Shown: positions 49,881-58,719, counted from the first letter of the stretch. The stretch: 64,000 bases of DNA from Priestia megaterium NBRC 15308 = ATCC 14581 (GCF_000832985.1 NZ_CP009920.1:3032501-3096500); one strand, 5' to 3'. The notes: generated by a model not told the origin, from the sequence alone. A program made the numbers and translations.

Positions 49881-50636
49881 ATGGCTACCGTTGATTTGAA
49901 CTGTGACTTAGGGGAGAGCTTTGGGAACTATAGATTAGGAAATGATAAAGAAATTTTACGCTATGTAACGTCTGCAAACATTGCTTGTGGTTTTCATGCC
50001 GGAGATCCTTCGGTTATGAGAGAAACAGTAAAGCTGGCTTTGAGTGAAAATGTGGCGATTGGCGCGCACCCCGGATTGCAAGATTTAGCTGGATTTGGAC
50101 GTAGATATATGAAAATTACGCCTCGAGAAGCTTATGATTTGATGGTATATCAAATGGGGGCTCTTTCAGCTTTTATACGTGCAGAAGGAGGGGCCCTTCA
50201 TCATGTGAAACCTCATGGCGCTTTATATAATATGGCTGCAGGAGATCGAGACATAGCTAAAGCTATTGCTGAAGCCGTTTATAATGTTAGTGAGGAAGCT
50301 ATTTTATATGGTTTGGCTGGAAGTGAATTGATTAAAGCCGGAAACGAAATAGGCTTGCGTATGTCTCAGGAAGTATTTGCAGATCGAACCTATCAACAGA
50401 ACGGTATGCTGACGCCGAGAAACGTTGAAAACGCCGTGATTCAAGATGAAGAAGCGGCTATTTCTCAAGTAATTAAAATGGTCAAAGAAAAGAAAGTGTT
50501 TACTGTGCAAAATGAAGAGATTCCCATTCAAGCAGATACCGTTTGTATTCATGGAGACGGTGCACATGCTGTTGAATTTGCCAAAGCTATTTGTGACAAG
50601 CTAAAAGAAGAACAAATTATTATTCAACCACAATGA
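49881..50636 (+). CDS. pxpA: 5-oxoprolinase subunit A (LamB/YcsF family)
   Basis: A 251-residue YcsF/LamB protein, the third subunit of the prokaryotic 5-oxoprolinase. The N-terminal [55 protein letters not shown] and [17 protein letters not shown] are diagnostic. It follows pxpC by 11 bases. Gene order BCA plus transporter differs from B. subtilis ycsF-ycsG-ycsI-kipI-kipA-kipR. Confidence 0.93.
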   Translation: MATVDLNCDLGESFGNYRLGNDKEILRYVTSANIACGFHAGDPSVMRETVKLALSENVAIGAHPGLQDLAGFGRRYMKITPREAYDLMVYQMGALSAFIRAEGGALHHVKPHGALYNMAAGDRDIAKAIAEAVYNVSEEAILYGLAGSELIKAGNEIGLRMSQEVFADRTYQQNGMLTPRNVENAVIQDEEAAISQVIKMVKEKKVFTVQNEEIPIQADTVCIHGDGAHAVEFAKAICDKLKEEQIIIQPQ

Positions 50637-50645
50637 GGTGACATC

Positions 50646-51833
50646 ATGAAAAAAGAACGCAACTGGAGCGTGCTGCTCGGAGCAGCATTTTTAATGGCTA
50701 CTTCAGCAGTGGGGCCAGGTTTTTTAACTCAAACAACGGTCTTTACACAAGCTCTCGCCGCAAGTTTTGGTTTTGTCATTTTACTGTCGATTTTATTAGA
50801 CATTGGCGTTCAGCTAAACGTATGGCGTATTATTGCCGTTTCAGAAAAAAGAGCACAGGATATCGCTAACAATGTTTTGCCAGGCCTCGGCTTATTTATT
50901 GCTATTTTAATTGTAATCGGGGGCTTAGCATTTAATATTGGAAATGTAGGAGGAGCGGGTCTTGGCTTCAATGCGCTATTTGGTATTTCTCCTAAAGCGG
51001 GTGCAGTCATTACAGCCATCATTTCTATCGCAATTTTTTTAGTCAAAGAAGCCGGAAAATTAATGGATCGATTTGCTCAATTAATGGGTGGAATATTAAT
51101 TGTTTTAATGGTGTATGTTGCAGTTTCTTCCGCTCCGCCATTAGGAGAAGCAGTATCTAAAACATTTTGGCCGGATCACATTGACGTAATGGCGATTGTT
51201 ACTCTTGTAGGAGGAACGGTAGGAGGATATATTACATTTGCAGGAGGTCACCGTTTATTAGATGCAGGAATCAAAGGAAAAGCCGCGATTCCTGAAGTAA
51301 CAAGAGGAGCAGTATCCGGTATTACGATTGCTTCGATCATTCGAATTTTTCTATTTTTAGCCACACTAGGTGTGTTGAGTCAAGGACTAAAGCTGAATCC
51401 TGATAATCCACCTGCCTCTGTTTTTCAGTTAGCCGCAGGGGATATTGGCTATAAATTATTCGGTGTTGTCATGGCAGCGGCGGCTATCACTTCAGTTATT
51501 GGTTCGGCATATACATCGGTTTCCTTTATTAAATCCTTCAGTAAAAGGATTGAGAAATATGAAAACTGGATTATCATTGCATTTATTACGATTTCAACCC
51601 TGGTTTTCTTAACGATTGGCCAGCCGGTCACGCTGCTTATTTTAGCTGGAGCATTAAATGGGCTAATCTTACCTATTACACTTGGAACGATGCTTATAGC
51701 GGCGTATAAAAAGAAGATAGTAGGCGATTACAAGCATCCAACTTGGCTTGCCGTTTTTGGCGGTTTTGTGGTCGTTATTATGGCTGTGCTAGGAGTCTAT
51801 ACGCTTGTGACTCAAATGGCAAAACTGTGGTAA
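50646..51833 (+). CDS. NRAMP-family transporter (YcsG-like)
   Basis: A 395-residue membrane protein with about 11 hydrophobic segments, of the YcsG branch of the NRAMP superfamily: FLMATSAVGPGFLTQT is the helix 1 region, VGGTVGGYITFAGGH the helix 6 region. The usual metal-binding D-P-x-N and M-P-H motifs are replaced (VGPGFL, VGGYI), so it is probably not a metal transporter. Linked to 5-oxoprolinase genes it may carry 5-oxoproline or an amino acid; that is inference. It ends the operon. Confidence 0.8.
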   Translation: MKKERNWSVLLGAAFLMATSAVGPGFLTQTTVFTQALAASFGFVILLSILLDIGVQLNVWRIIAVSEKRAQDIANNVLPGLGLFIAILIVIGGLAFNIGNVGGAGLGFNALFGISPKAGAVITAIISIAIFLVKEAGKLMDRFAQLMGGILIVLMVYVAVSSAPPLGEAVSKTFWPDHIDVMAIVTLVGGTVGGYITFAGGHRLLDAGIKGKAAIPEVTRGAVSGITIASIIRIFLFLATLGVLSQGLKLNPDNPPASVFQLAAGDIGYKLFGVVMAAAAITSVIGSAYTSVSFIKSFSKRIEKYENWIIIAFITISTLVFLTIGQPVTLLILAGALNGLILPITLGTMLIAAYKKKIVGDYKHPTWLAVFGGFVVVIMAVLGVYTLVTQMAKLW

Positions 51834-51840
51834 GGAATTC

Positions 51841-51888
51841 TATAACCAATTAAAAAAGGGCCAGAAGGCCCTTTTTTAATTGGTTATA
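51841..51888. terminator. Bidirectional terminator
   Basis: A 22-bp perfect stem (51841-51862 with 51867-51888) around AAAAAAGGGCC / GGCCCTTTTTT, between convergent genes; it encodes the last residues of the hemolysin III protein. Confidence 0.9.
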
Positions 51889-52526
51889 GGCAATACATAT
51901 AAAATGATTGCTAAAAAGTGGAGTACGGTTCCGCCAAGAACAAACATATGCCAAATCATATGATGAAAACGAAATCCTCGCCATACGTAAAAAACAGCCC
52001 CGATTGTATACAACACGCCTCCTACTACGAGAAGGACAATTCCTTGATGGGCAATGTTTTGAGTTAACGAATCCCAAGCAAACACAATCATCCATCCCAT
52101 AAATACGTAAAGAATGGTGGAAATAAAAAGGAATTTCTTTACAAAAAAAGCTTTGAATACAATTCCTGCAAGAGCGATGCCCCATACAATTCCAAAAAGT
52201 GTCCAGCCGGTGGTTCCTTTTACTGCGATAAATAAAAATGGAGTGTACGTACCGGCAATAAACAAATAAATAGAAGAGTGGTCAAATATCTCAAAAAGAT
52301 CTTTTACCTTACCTTCTGGAAAGCTATGGACAAGCGTAGAGGAGACATAGAGAAGCAGCATGGTTACTCCGTAAATAGTAAAACTGATAACATGCCAAGG
52401 CGTTCCTTCTAACGAAGAAAGTACGATTAAAAGCGTTAATCCAACAATGCTGAGTACGGCTCCAACGCCGTGTGTAATCGCATTTGCAATTTCTTCTCCT
52501 CTTGTAAATGTGTGTGTAGTAGCCAT
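51876..52526 (-). CDS. Hemolysin III family (YqfA/PAQR-like) membrane protein
   Basis: A 216-residue seven-helix protein of the Hly-III/PAQR family. GEEIANAITHGVGAVLSIVG carries the first conserved His; YVSSTLVHSFPEG, FEIFDHSSIYLFIAGTYTP (split) and the C-terminal FHHMIWHMFVLGG carry the other metal-site Ser, Asp and His residues. Despite the name, most members are membrane homeostasis proteins or putative hydrolases. Start ATG 52526 after AAAGGAT on the minus strand. Of the gap 52527-52908, only a minus-strand TATAAT-like box (near 52655) stands out. Confidence 0.88.
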   Translation of the reverse strand: MATTHTFTRGEEIANAITHGVGAVLSIVGLTLLIVLSSLEGTPWHVISFTIYGVTMLLLYVSSTLVHSFPEGKVKDLFEIFDHSSIYLFIAGTYTPFLFIAVKGTTGWTLFGIVWGIALAGIVFKAFFVKKFLFISTILYVFMGWMIVFAWDSLTQNIAHQGIVLLVVGGVLYTIGAVFYVWRGFRFHHMIWHMFVLGGTVLHFLAIILYVLPITN

Positions 52527-52908
52527 TTACAAAATCCTTTCTTTACACAAAATTATCTTCTATTTTCTCAGAGGATCAGTTTTGAACGTACCTGCTGAGA
52601 AAAAATCCGTAACTGTCAAAAACATGAGTGAAAAGGTCATTGGTTATTTCTTTATTATAGACCATTCTTTTGATTTTATCTATTTTGACTGGAGGTCCGA
52701 AAAGAGGAAAGATGTATATGTGAATGTTCACTAGCTGTAAAAAGCATGTATAGAAGAAAAAATTGCTTTTTAAAAAAATGGAAGAAAAGTTGTCATGAAG
52801 GCATGATTTTGAAATACATATAAAATAAAACTTTTAACAGTCAAGGTTACGATTACTGCTTAGCTCATTTGCAATAGATAAGTAACAAGATTGTAAGAAG
52901 GCAGGGGG

Positions 52909-53547
52909 ATGGAAGCAGTGAAAAAAGAAGTTATTTTTGATGAAACTGGCACATACAAATACTCTCTATTATGCAAATGGAGTGAAGTAAACGAACGTAA
53001 ACTTACGTTTATCTTGTCATTTCCAGAAAATACGTATGAATACAGCGACGATACAGCTGTATCCAAATGCATAGAACTGGCGCAAAAGTGGGGATTTGGA
53101 GTCTTAGAAATCGTTTATTTATTCAGCTATCAAACCGACCATGTTTCGTTTTTACGCATGCTTTCAAAAGAAGAAGCTGTTGGAACAAGAACAGGTGAAT
53201 ATATTCAAAAAGCAGTGGAGGATGCTGAACTGGTTGTGGTAGCTTGGGGTGATCATGGAAGCATTTATAACCGGCAAGAGGAAGTAGAACGCTTTTTGAA
53301 ACACAAGCCGGTATACTGTTTTGGAAAAACGAAGCAGCAATTTCCTCGCCATATTTTATCCGTCGTGCATCGTACAGAATTACAAAAATACGAAATGCCG
53401 GCTAATCGTGAAGAGTCGGAAGAAGTTTCTTCGTTTATTGAAGACATAGATCAAAGTTTTGGTGGAGAGGATTATTCGCCAATTAAACAACTAACAGAAG
53501 AAGAACCGCTTATGTTTATTGAAGATATTGCCAGTATGTATCGGTAA
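52909..53547 (+). CDS. Divergent DUF1643-like protein
   Basis: A 212-residue protein whose layout follows DUF1643: YKYSLLCKWSE (R/KW), a strand LTFILSFPENTYEYSDDTAVSKCIELAQKWGFGVLEIVYLF (split; family members have a N-P-S motif here that is replaced by FPEN), YQTDHVSFLR, VVVAWGDHGS and CFGKTKQQFPRH. The last 45 residues are acidic and extra to the family. ATG 52909 has GAAGG 7 bases upstream; GTG 52918 is an alternative. Function unknown. Confidence 0.62.
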   Translation: MEAVKKEVIFDETGTYKYSLLCKWSEVNERKLTFILSFPENTYEYSDDTAVSKCIELAQKWGFGVLEIVYLFSYQTDHVSFLRMLSKEEAVGTRTGEYIQKAVEDAELVVVAWGDHGSIYNRQEEVERFLKHKPVYCFGKTKQQFPRHILSVVHRTELQKYEMPANREESEEVSSFIEDIDQSFGGEDYSPIKQLTEEEPLMFIEDIASMYR

Positions 53548-53555
53548 AAAGAAGA

Positions 53556-53582
53556 AGCGAGGTTTATATTCCTCGCTTTTTC
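53556..53582 (+). terminator. Terminator after the DUF1643-like gene
   Basis: AGCGAGG-tttatatt-CCTCGCT followed by five T. Confidence 0.82.
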
Positions 53583-53648
53583 GTTAGTATAAAACACCAA
53601 GTTTTGTCATATGGTTGTATCAAGAAGCGTGTGTGAAGGGGGAACTTT

Positions 53649-54068
53649 ATGAAGTTAAATGAAGTATTGCACCGCATCACAACTATTTATAATGAGTTAG
53701 AAGAAGAGTGCTTTCAATATATAGGGACTGTGATCAACGAAAATGCAGAGCTGGATATTTCTCGTCTTGAAGAACTAAGTACGCTGTTAAACTTCGTATA
53801 TGAATGCTCGCAGGATGTATTAGTAGGTTCTATTTTAACAAAATTGGATTATGGACAACCCATTTATCAATTTGCTATGTTAAAGCCTATTTCCCTTGAA
53901 GGAAATGAAGATAAGTTAGATATTTTATATGAAGAAAAGGTAAAAGTAGAAAGAGCTATTCTAGATGTGTATACAGCTCAGCGAAAGAAGTTATTGACTC
54001 AAGCAGCTGAAGACTTAAAAGAACTGCACTACGAGCTGCAGACCTATGTGTATGCTTGCAACATATAA
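53649..54068 (+). CDS. Hypothetical helical protein
   Basis: A 139-residue acidic, mostly helical protein without signal or membrane segment. It starts MKLNEVLHRITTIYNELEEE and has two long helices (about 1-60 and 95-135) around a short strand region. A good AGGGGGAA ribosome binding site precedes ATG 53649. It stands alone between terminators. No family recognised. Confidence 0.6.
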   Translation: MKLNEVLHRITTIYNELEEECFQYIGTVINENAELDISRLEELSTLLNFVYECSQDVLVGSILTKLDYGQPIYQFAMLKPISLEGNEDKLDILYEEKVKVERAILDVYTAQRKKLLTQAAEDLKELHYELQTYVYACNI

Positions 54069-54125
54069 GTGAATCTGTTGAAATGGCAAGGCATATATAC
54101 AAATAAAAGGGAACATGTTAGGATA

Positions 54126-54162
54126 AATAAAAAGAACTCCTAATCAAAGAGTTCTTTTTATT
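54126..54162. terminator. Bidirectional terminator
   Basis: AATAAAAAGAACTC-(9)-GAGTTCTTTTTATT, a 14-bp perfect stem. It separates the hypothetical gene (plus) from the twin peptide genes (minus) and can end both. Confidence 0.88.
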
Positions 54163-54237
54163 GTGAAATATATGATTTTGAACTAGTAAAGCATAAAGAC
54201 GGTGGTAATGGCAGTTACCCTTTTCTTTGTGCTTTTT

Positions 54238-54303
54238 TTATCCGATTGTGTTGATGATACTGCTTACTGCGTTAAAAAAGTTCATAAGTACCTCGTTTAG
54301 CAT
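54238..54303 (-). CDS. 21-residue amphipathic peptide, second of a tandem pair
   Basis: Minus-strand ATG 54303 follows AGGAGGCATATTAC and encodes 21 residues ending in NAVSSIINTIG, then TAA. It matches the neighbouring peptide at 18 of 21 positions; the three differences are conservative (Leu/Phe, Glu/Asp, Phe/Leu). A helical wheel would place Leu, Val, Phe and Ile on one face and Asn, Ser and Glu on the other, like phenol-soluble modulins. There is no leader or cysteine. Confidence 0.7.
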   Translation of the reverse strand: MLNEVLMNFFNAVSSIINTIG

Positions 54304-54342
54304 GTAATATGCCTCCTCTCTTACTAAATATGTACAATCAAA

Positions 54343-54408
54343 TTATCCAATTGTGTTAATGATGCTGCTTACCGCGTTAAATAAGTTCATTAAAACGTCG
54401 TTGAACAT
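54343..54408 (-). CDS. 21-residue amphipathic peptide, first of a tandem pair
   Basis: Minus-strand ATG 54408 follows AAAGGAGGTTGCAAAC, a consensus ribosome binding site, and encodes 21 residues starting MFNDVLMNLF and ending in the same 11 residues as its neighbour. The duplicate lies 39 bases downstream with its own site. Synonymous differences between the copies (for example GCG/GCA, AGC/AGT, ATT/ATC) with a conserved protein suggest selection on the peptide. Possible roles: PSM-like surfactant or cytolysin, signalling peptide, leaderless bacteriocin, or membrane modulator. Confidence 0.72.
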   Translation of the reverse strand: MFNDVLMNLFNAVSSIINTIG

Positions 54409-54532
54409 GTTTGCAACCTCCTTTATGATAGATTCATATAGTAATACGATAAAACATAAAGTTTGGATCACATTTTTTAAATGTTTTTTTAGAAAAATAG
54501 TTAAAAAGAGAATTTAATGGAGGTTAAAGAAG

Positions 54533-55186
54533 ATGAATTCGTTTACAAACGACGAAAAGCAAGCGGTATACAAAGCGATTTATGGAAGAAGAGATGTACG
54601 AACATTTTTGTCTGATGAGATTCCGAATGAAACGGTCTATAACATTCTACAGGCTGCTCACAGCGGACCTTCCGTCGGGTTTATGCAGCCTTGGAATTTT
54701 ATATTAGTATCTGATACAGAAGTGAAAAATAAACTTGCCTGGGCAGCAGATAAAGAGAGAAGGGCACTGGCTATTCATTATGAAGGTGAAAAGAAAGAAG
54801 ATTTTTTAGAGCTCAAGATTCAAGGATTAAAAGAGGCGCCATTAACTATTTGCGTAACGTGTGATCCAACAAGAGGGGGCTCTCATGTTCTCGGAAGAAA
54901 CTCAATTCCAGAAACCGATATGATGTCAACTGCGTGTGCGATTCAAAATATGTGGCTTGCTTCATATGCAGAAGGACTGGCAATGGGTTGGGTAAGTTTT
55001 TATAAGAAAAATGATGTACGTGACATTTTACATATTCCTCCTCATATTGATCCTGTAGCGCTCATGTCAATTGGCTATACAGATAAATACCCTGAGAAAC
55101 CAATCTTAGAACAAGCTAACTGGGAAAAAAGAAGGGATTTAGACAAGCTAATTTATCATAATGTATGGGAAAATGAAAAAGAATAG
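54533..55186 (+). CDS. bluB: 5,6-dimethylbenzimidazole synthase (BluB)
   Basis: A 217-residue nitroreductase-fold enzyme that cleaves reduced FMN to make 5,6-dimethylbenzimidazole, the lower ligand of vitamin B12. YGRRDVRTFL (FMN phosphate site), AAHSGPSVGFMQPWNFI and VTCDPTRGGSHVLGR are BluB signatures rather than generic nitroreductase ones. ATG 54533 follows TGGAGGTTAAAG. It is monocistronic here, with no cobalamin riboswitch visible upstream. P. megaterium is a classic B12 producer, which fits. Confidence 0.85.
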   Translation: MNSFTNDEKQAVYKAIYGRRDVRTFLSDEIPNETVYNILQAAHSGPSVGFMQPWNFILVSDTEVKNKLAWAADKERRALAIHYEGEKKEDFLELKIQGLKEAPLTICVTCDPTRGGSHVLGRNSIPETDMMSTACAIQNMWLASYAEGLAMGWVSFYKKNDVRDILHIPPHIDPVALMSIGYTDKYPEKPILEQANWEKRRDLDKLIYHNVWENEKE

Positions 55187-55263
55187 TGGAGAGAAAATAA
55201 AGACATAATAAAAAGCGCCGAAATATAGTAAAATTTGAATATTAAATGATACACTATATATAG

Positions 55264-55299
55264 CGAAAGCGGATATGAGCGTCTAGCGTATCCGTTTTA
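55264..55299 (+). terminator. Terminator after bluB
   Basis: AAGCGGATATG / CGTATCCGTTT stem with two G-T pairs, then TTATTTAT. Confidence 0.65.
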
Positions 55300-55354
55300 T
55301 TTATATGTATACAAATGACTTGGGAAAAAGAGAGATAGGAGAATTGAAGGTTTC

Positions 55355-56389
55355 ATGAATATTGCAAGAAGTTGGCTTCACAACAAACTTACTATTCGCA
55401 TCATTACGCTTATTATCATTACAGTTTTACTTGTCAGCATTAGAAGTATGCTTCAGCTGCTGTTATTTACGTTTATTTTTACCTTTTTAATTGGTCGTTT
55501 TCAACAAACGTTAAGAAGAAAGCTTCCGCTTAATTCAACGCTTATACTCATCGTCATCTATATCGCACTGATTGGGGCCCTCGGTATTGTAGGATATGTA
55601 TACATCCCGGTTATTATGACGCAAGTTACCGAGCTTGTACAGAAGCTGATGTATTTTTACAAGCACCCCCCTGATAATACATTCGTCACCTATATTATCG
55701 ATAATCTAAAGAGATTCAAATCACCGGAGAATATTCAGCAGAATATTGATTTAGTATACAGCTATTTATCTAATATTGGAAAAGTAAGTGCACAAGTTTT
55801 CTTAGCACTCTTGTTAAGCCTATTCTTTTTACTTGAAAAGTCGCGGATTCACCGATTATTTGTCCAATTGGAACAATCTAGGCTGGGCTGGTTTTTCAAA
55901 GAAGCGGGCTATTTGGGGAGAAAATTTGTTAATTCCTTCGGCAAGGTAATAGAAGTTCAGTTTATTATCGCTTTTGTGAACAGCATTTTATCCGTTATTG
56001 CGCTGTGGGTGTTAGGGTTTCCTAATTTGCTTGCACTTGGCGTTATGGTCTTTCTACTAGGGCTAGTGCCGGTTCTTGGGGTATTTGTTTCACTCATTCC
56101 ACTTTGTACAATCGCTTACAGTTTAGGAGGCGGTGTAAAAGTACTATCTGTGTTAATTATGGTGGTAGTACTTCACGCACTTGAAAGCTATGTATTAAAT
56201 CCAAAGCTCATGTCATCTAAAACAAACTTGCCAACGTTCATTACGTTTATCATTTTAGTGTTTGGTGAACACTTCTTAGGCGTATGGGGGCTGATTCTTG
56301 GTATTCCTATTTTTATTTTCTTTTTAGATTTAGTAGGAGTAGATTCAGCACAGCAACTGTCAAAAAAAGAAGAGGCTGGGACAAAATGA
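55355..56389 (+). CDS. AI-2E family (PerM-type) transporter
   Basis: A 344-residue membrane protein with about seven to eight hydrophobic segments; VVLHALESYVLNPKLMSSKTNLPTFITFIILVFGEHFLGVWGLILGIP (split) is the diagnostic C-terminal block of the AI-2E/PerM family. Substrates in Bacillus are mostly unknown; some members are Na+/H+ antiporters. The final residues KKEEAGTK are encoded by the left inverted repeat of element copy D, so the original C-terminus was probably replaced when the element landed. Confidence 0.85.
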   Translation: MNIARSWLHNKLTIRIITLIIITVLLVSIRSMLQLLLFTFIFTFLIGRFQQTLRRKLPLNSTLILIVIYIALIGALGIVGYVYIPVIMTQVTELVQKLMYFYKHPPDNTFVTYIIDNLKRFKSPENIQQNIDLVYSYLSNIGKVSAQVFLALLLSLFFLLEKSRIHRLFVQLEQSRLGWFFKEAGYLGRKFVNSFGKVIEVQFIIAFVNSILSVIALWVLGFPNLLALGVMVFLLGLVPVLGVFVSLIPLCTIAYSLGGGVKVLSVLIMVVVLHALESYVLNPKLMSSKTNLPTFITFIILVFGEHFLGVWGLILGIPIFIFFLDLVGVDSAQQLSKKEEAGTK

Positions 56390-56712
56390 TTTTAGACGAG
56401 GTGAAAAACGAGCCATTAATCAACATGTTTGACTAGTGGTTCGTTTTTTTTTGTTATAGTGAATGTAGGTTTCATCTGTTTTCGTTTCTTCTAGCAGTTG
56501 ATTGGAGGGCAAGGTGAAGACTCCTACGGGAAAAGCGGAACAGGTGAGACCCCGCAGGAGCGTAAGCGACGAGGAGGCTCAGCGGCCGCCCGCGGAAAGC
56601 GAAGCCTTGCATGGAAATCAACTGCGGTGTCACAAGCGGTTCAGCTCATGTATCCTGTTTGTTCGTCTTTAGAATGGATTCATGTCATTATTTCTCAACC
56701 TCTTCTTTTTTT
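56362..56712. repeat. Interspersed repeat element, copy D (351 bp, intact terminal inverted repeats)
   Basis: The left end AAAAAAAGAAGAGGCTGGGA (56362-56381) and the inverted right end (56693-56712, reading AAAAAAAGAAGAGGTTGAGA) agree at 18 of 20 bases. Inside are a hairpin (ACGAGCCA / TGGTTCGT, 56408-56443, then T run), the gaatgtaggtttcatctg linker, the core from GTTGATT (56498) to AATCAAC (56622) with complementary segments such as GACTCCTacGGG and the CCCGCGGAAAGCGAAGCC part, and the ttgttcgtctttag 3' part. No transposase is encoded, so it is MITE-like. No target duplication is obvious. Confidence 0.78.
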
Positions 56713-57566
56713 AACGAGCGTATCGTTTTTTGAATGATTGGATGATCTCGATGCTTAAGTTTATAAGCAAGAAAGATCTGATTTTTTACCGCTAAATGTT
56801 CAAGTTCAATTTTCACCTTTTTTTCTCGGAGCGCTTCTTGAATCAAATAGCGGGGAAGCAGGCTGATTCCCATGTGGTGCTGAATGGCTTTTAACACCGT
56901 TTGAAGATTTGGAATTACATGATGAGGCTGAATTTCAGGTCGTTTTTTAAAATGCTGCCGCCAAAATCTCCTGATAATAGGAAGTTCAAGACCATAGCTA
57001 ATCCACCGCTGATTATATAAAAAATCTTCTACGTCTTTACTAGCTGTCATTTCAAAAGAAGGAGGGACGGTTAAGACAAACTCTTCTTCTTCAATGACCG
57101 TATATTCAATTCCAGGTATTTGCAATCTTTGGGTTGTAATCGCAATATCAATTTCGTCGCTTTGTATCTTTTCAAGCAAAACAGAAGCAATACCAAACTG
57201 GCTGTAGCAGCGGATACCTGCATCTTTTATTCTTTCTAAAGCTTGTTCGGTAAAATACTCTACGGGAGAACCAATTTTTACGACCGGCAGCGCGTCGGGA
57301 GATGAAGCGGTCATTTTTAGTTCAATTGAAGCAGCTTCTAGGCTTTCAATTAACGGGACAATACGCGTGTACAGTTCTTTACCTTTTTCTGTTGGAATCA
57401 TCTTTCTCGGTGCACGGATAAATAAACCTTCGCCTATTTCAGCTTCTAAAGCAGCTAAGTGCTGACTCATGGCCGGCTGCGTTAAGATCCTCGCTCTGGC
57501 TGCTTCAGAAACAGATCGATATTTGTAAATGCTAATAAAGCTGCGATACCATTCAAAATCAATCAT
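56688..57566 (-). CDS. LysR family transcriptional regulator
   Basis: A 292-residue LysR protein. The HTH is [48 protein letters not shown] (split) with the recognition helix at QPAMSQHL. The effector domain follows ([41 protein letters not shown]). It is divergent from an oxidoreductase gene 161 bases away, a standard LysR arrangement. Its last residues KKEEVEK come from the right inverted repeat of element copy D. Confidence 0.88.
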   Translation of the reverse strand: MIDFEWYRSFISIYKYRSVSEAARARILTQPAMSQHLAALEAEIGEGLFIRAPRKMIPTEKGKELYTRIVPLIESLEAASIELKMTASSPDALPVVKIGSPVEYFTEQALERIKDAGIRCYSQFGIASVLLEKIQSDEIDIAITTQRLQIPGIEYTVIEEEEFVLTVPPSFEMTASKDVEDFLYNQRWISYGLELPIIRRFWRQHFKKRPEIQPHHVIPNLQTVLKAIQHHMGISLLPRYLIQEALREKKVKIELEHLAVKNQIFLAYKLKHRDHPIIQKTIRSLKKEEVEK

Positions 57567-57661
57567 TTATGTCATCCTTTCTTATAAATTTATTTATGGA
57601 TATCTATTTATTTTCTAATTTGTATTATAGACAAGCTCTCTTTAAAATAAAAATAGTAAGC

Positions 57662-57709
57662 AAATCATTTTTAGATAGAATAATTAAAGCAACGCTAGGC
57701 AAATGATTT
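57662..57709. promoter_or_regulatory. Inverted repeat in the lysR-oxidoreductase divergent region
   Basis: AAATCATTT (57662-57670) and AAATGATTT (57701-57709) are exact inverted copies 30 bases apart, just before the ribosome binding site of the oxidoreductase. A TAGAAT hexamer lies between them. They could be LysR half-sites. Confidence 0.4.
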
Positions 57710-57727
57710 AAAAAGGAGAGTTAGACT

Positions 57728-58708
57728 GTGAAAGCATTATTATTGCAAGATAAAAATAAATGGACAGAAATGAAAGTAGAAGAAATAGAAAAACCTCTTC
57801 CAAATAAAGGGGAAGTAGTAGTTGAAGTTCACGCAGTGGGACTTAATCCCGTAGATTATAAAACGGCTACTAACGGAAACCCTCATTGGACATATCCTCA
57901 CATTCTAGGTTTAGATGTAGCTGGGACAATTGATGAAGTTGGAGAAGGAGTAGTTGACTGGAAAAAAGGAGACCACGTTGTCTATCACGGGGACTTTATG
58001 AAAAAAGGCGGATATGCTGAATATGCGGTTACGACTGCTCATTCAATTTCGCGCATTCCTCATGCTGTTACATTTGAAGAAGCTGCTGCTTTGCCTACTG
58101 CAGGTTACACAGCTTATGAAGCACTATTTCGTAAACTTCCAATGAACCATATTCAAACCATCTTAATTCATGGAGGAGCTGGAGGCGTAGGAGGCTTTGG
58201 CGTACAGCTTGCTAAAAACGCTGGAAAAACCGTTTTCTCAACAGCTTCATTACATAATCATGAGTATGTGAAGTCGTTAGGAGCTGATTATGTAATTGAT
58301 TATCGCGAGGAAAACGTCGTGGAAAAAGTATTGGAGCTGACAAATGGCCGCGGCTTAGATGCTGTGCTTGATACGGTGAGCGCAAAGAACGCAACGGATT
58401 CTTTAGATATGATTGCCTATAGAGGACATTTAGCACATATTGCTGGTGCACCTGATTATACAAAAGTAAAGCCTTTTACAAAGGTGATTTCTTATCATGA
58501 AGTAGCTTTAAATGCTGCACATCACATTGATGACATGATTGCGCAAGCGGATTTAGCAAAAATGGGTGATGAGCTTTTAGCATTAGTAGCAGAGAAGAAA
58601 GTAGCTCCGATGATTGAGCGCATCATCTCGTTAAAAGAAGTGCCAAGTGCATTAGAAGAGCTATCAAACCGCCATGTGAAAGGGAAAATTATTGCTAAAG
58701 TTAAATAA
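57728..58708 (+). CDS. Medium-chain NADPH:quinone oxidoreductase-like (zinc-independent MDR)
   Basis: A 326-residue medium-chain dehydrogenase/reductase. The N-terminal GroES-like part shows VHAVGLNPVDYKTA and HILGLDVAGTIDEVGEGV; the cofactor-binding part has ILIHGGAGGVGGFGVQLAK, the A-x-x-G-x-x-G Rossmann motif. The structural and catalytic zinc ligands of alcohol dehydrogenases are absent, placing it with quinone reductases. GTG 57728 after AAAAAGGAGAG. Divergent from the LysR gene that probably regulates it. Confidence 0.85.
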   Translation: MKALLLQDKNKWTEMKVEEIEKPLPNKGEVVVEVHAVGLNPVDYKTATNGNPHWTYPHILGLDVAGTIDEVGEGVVDWKKGDHVVYHGDFMKKGGYAEYAVTTAHSISRIPHAVTFEEAAALPTAGYTAYEALFRKLPMNHIQTILIHGGAGGVGGFGVQLAKNAGKTVFSTASLHNHEYVKSLGADYVIDYREENVVEKVLELTNGRGLDAVLDTVSAKNATDSLDMIAYRGHLAHIAGAPDYTKVKPFTKVISYHEVALNAAHHIDDMIAQADLAKMGDELLALVAEKKVAPMIERIISLKEVPSALEELSNRHVKGKIIAKVK

Positions 58709-58719
58709 TAGTAGGACAG

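Noticed and set aside
52447-52734. 95-residue plus-strand ORF opposite the hemolysin III start
   Set aside because: It is antisense to the start of a clear gene, has no ribosome binding site and a low-complexity composition.
56498-56737. 79-residue Arg-rich plus-strand ORF
   Set aside because: It is the conserved core of repeat copy D read as protein; the other copies break the frame, so it is not a gene.
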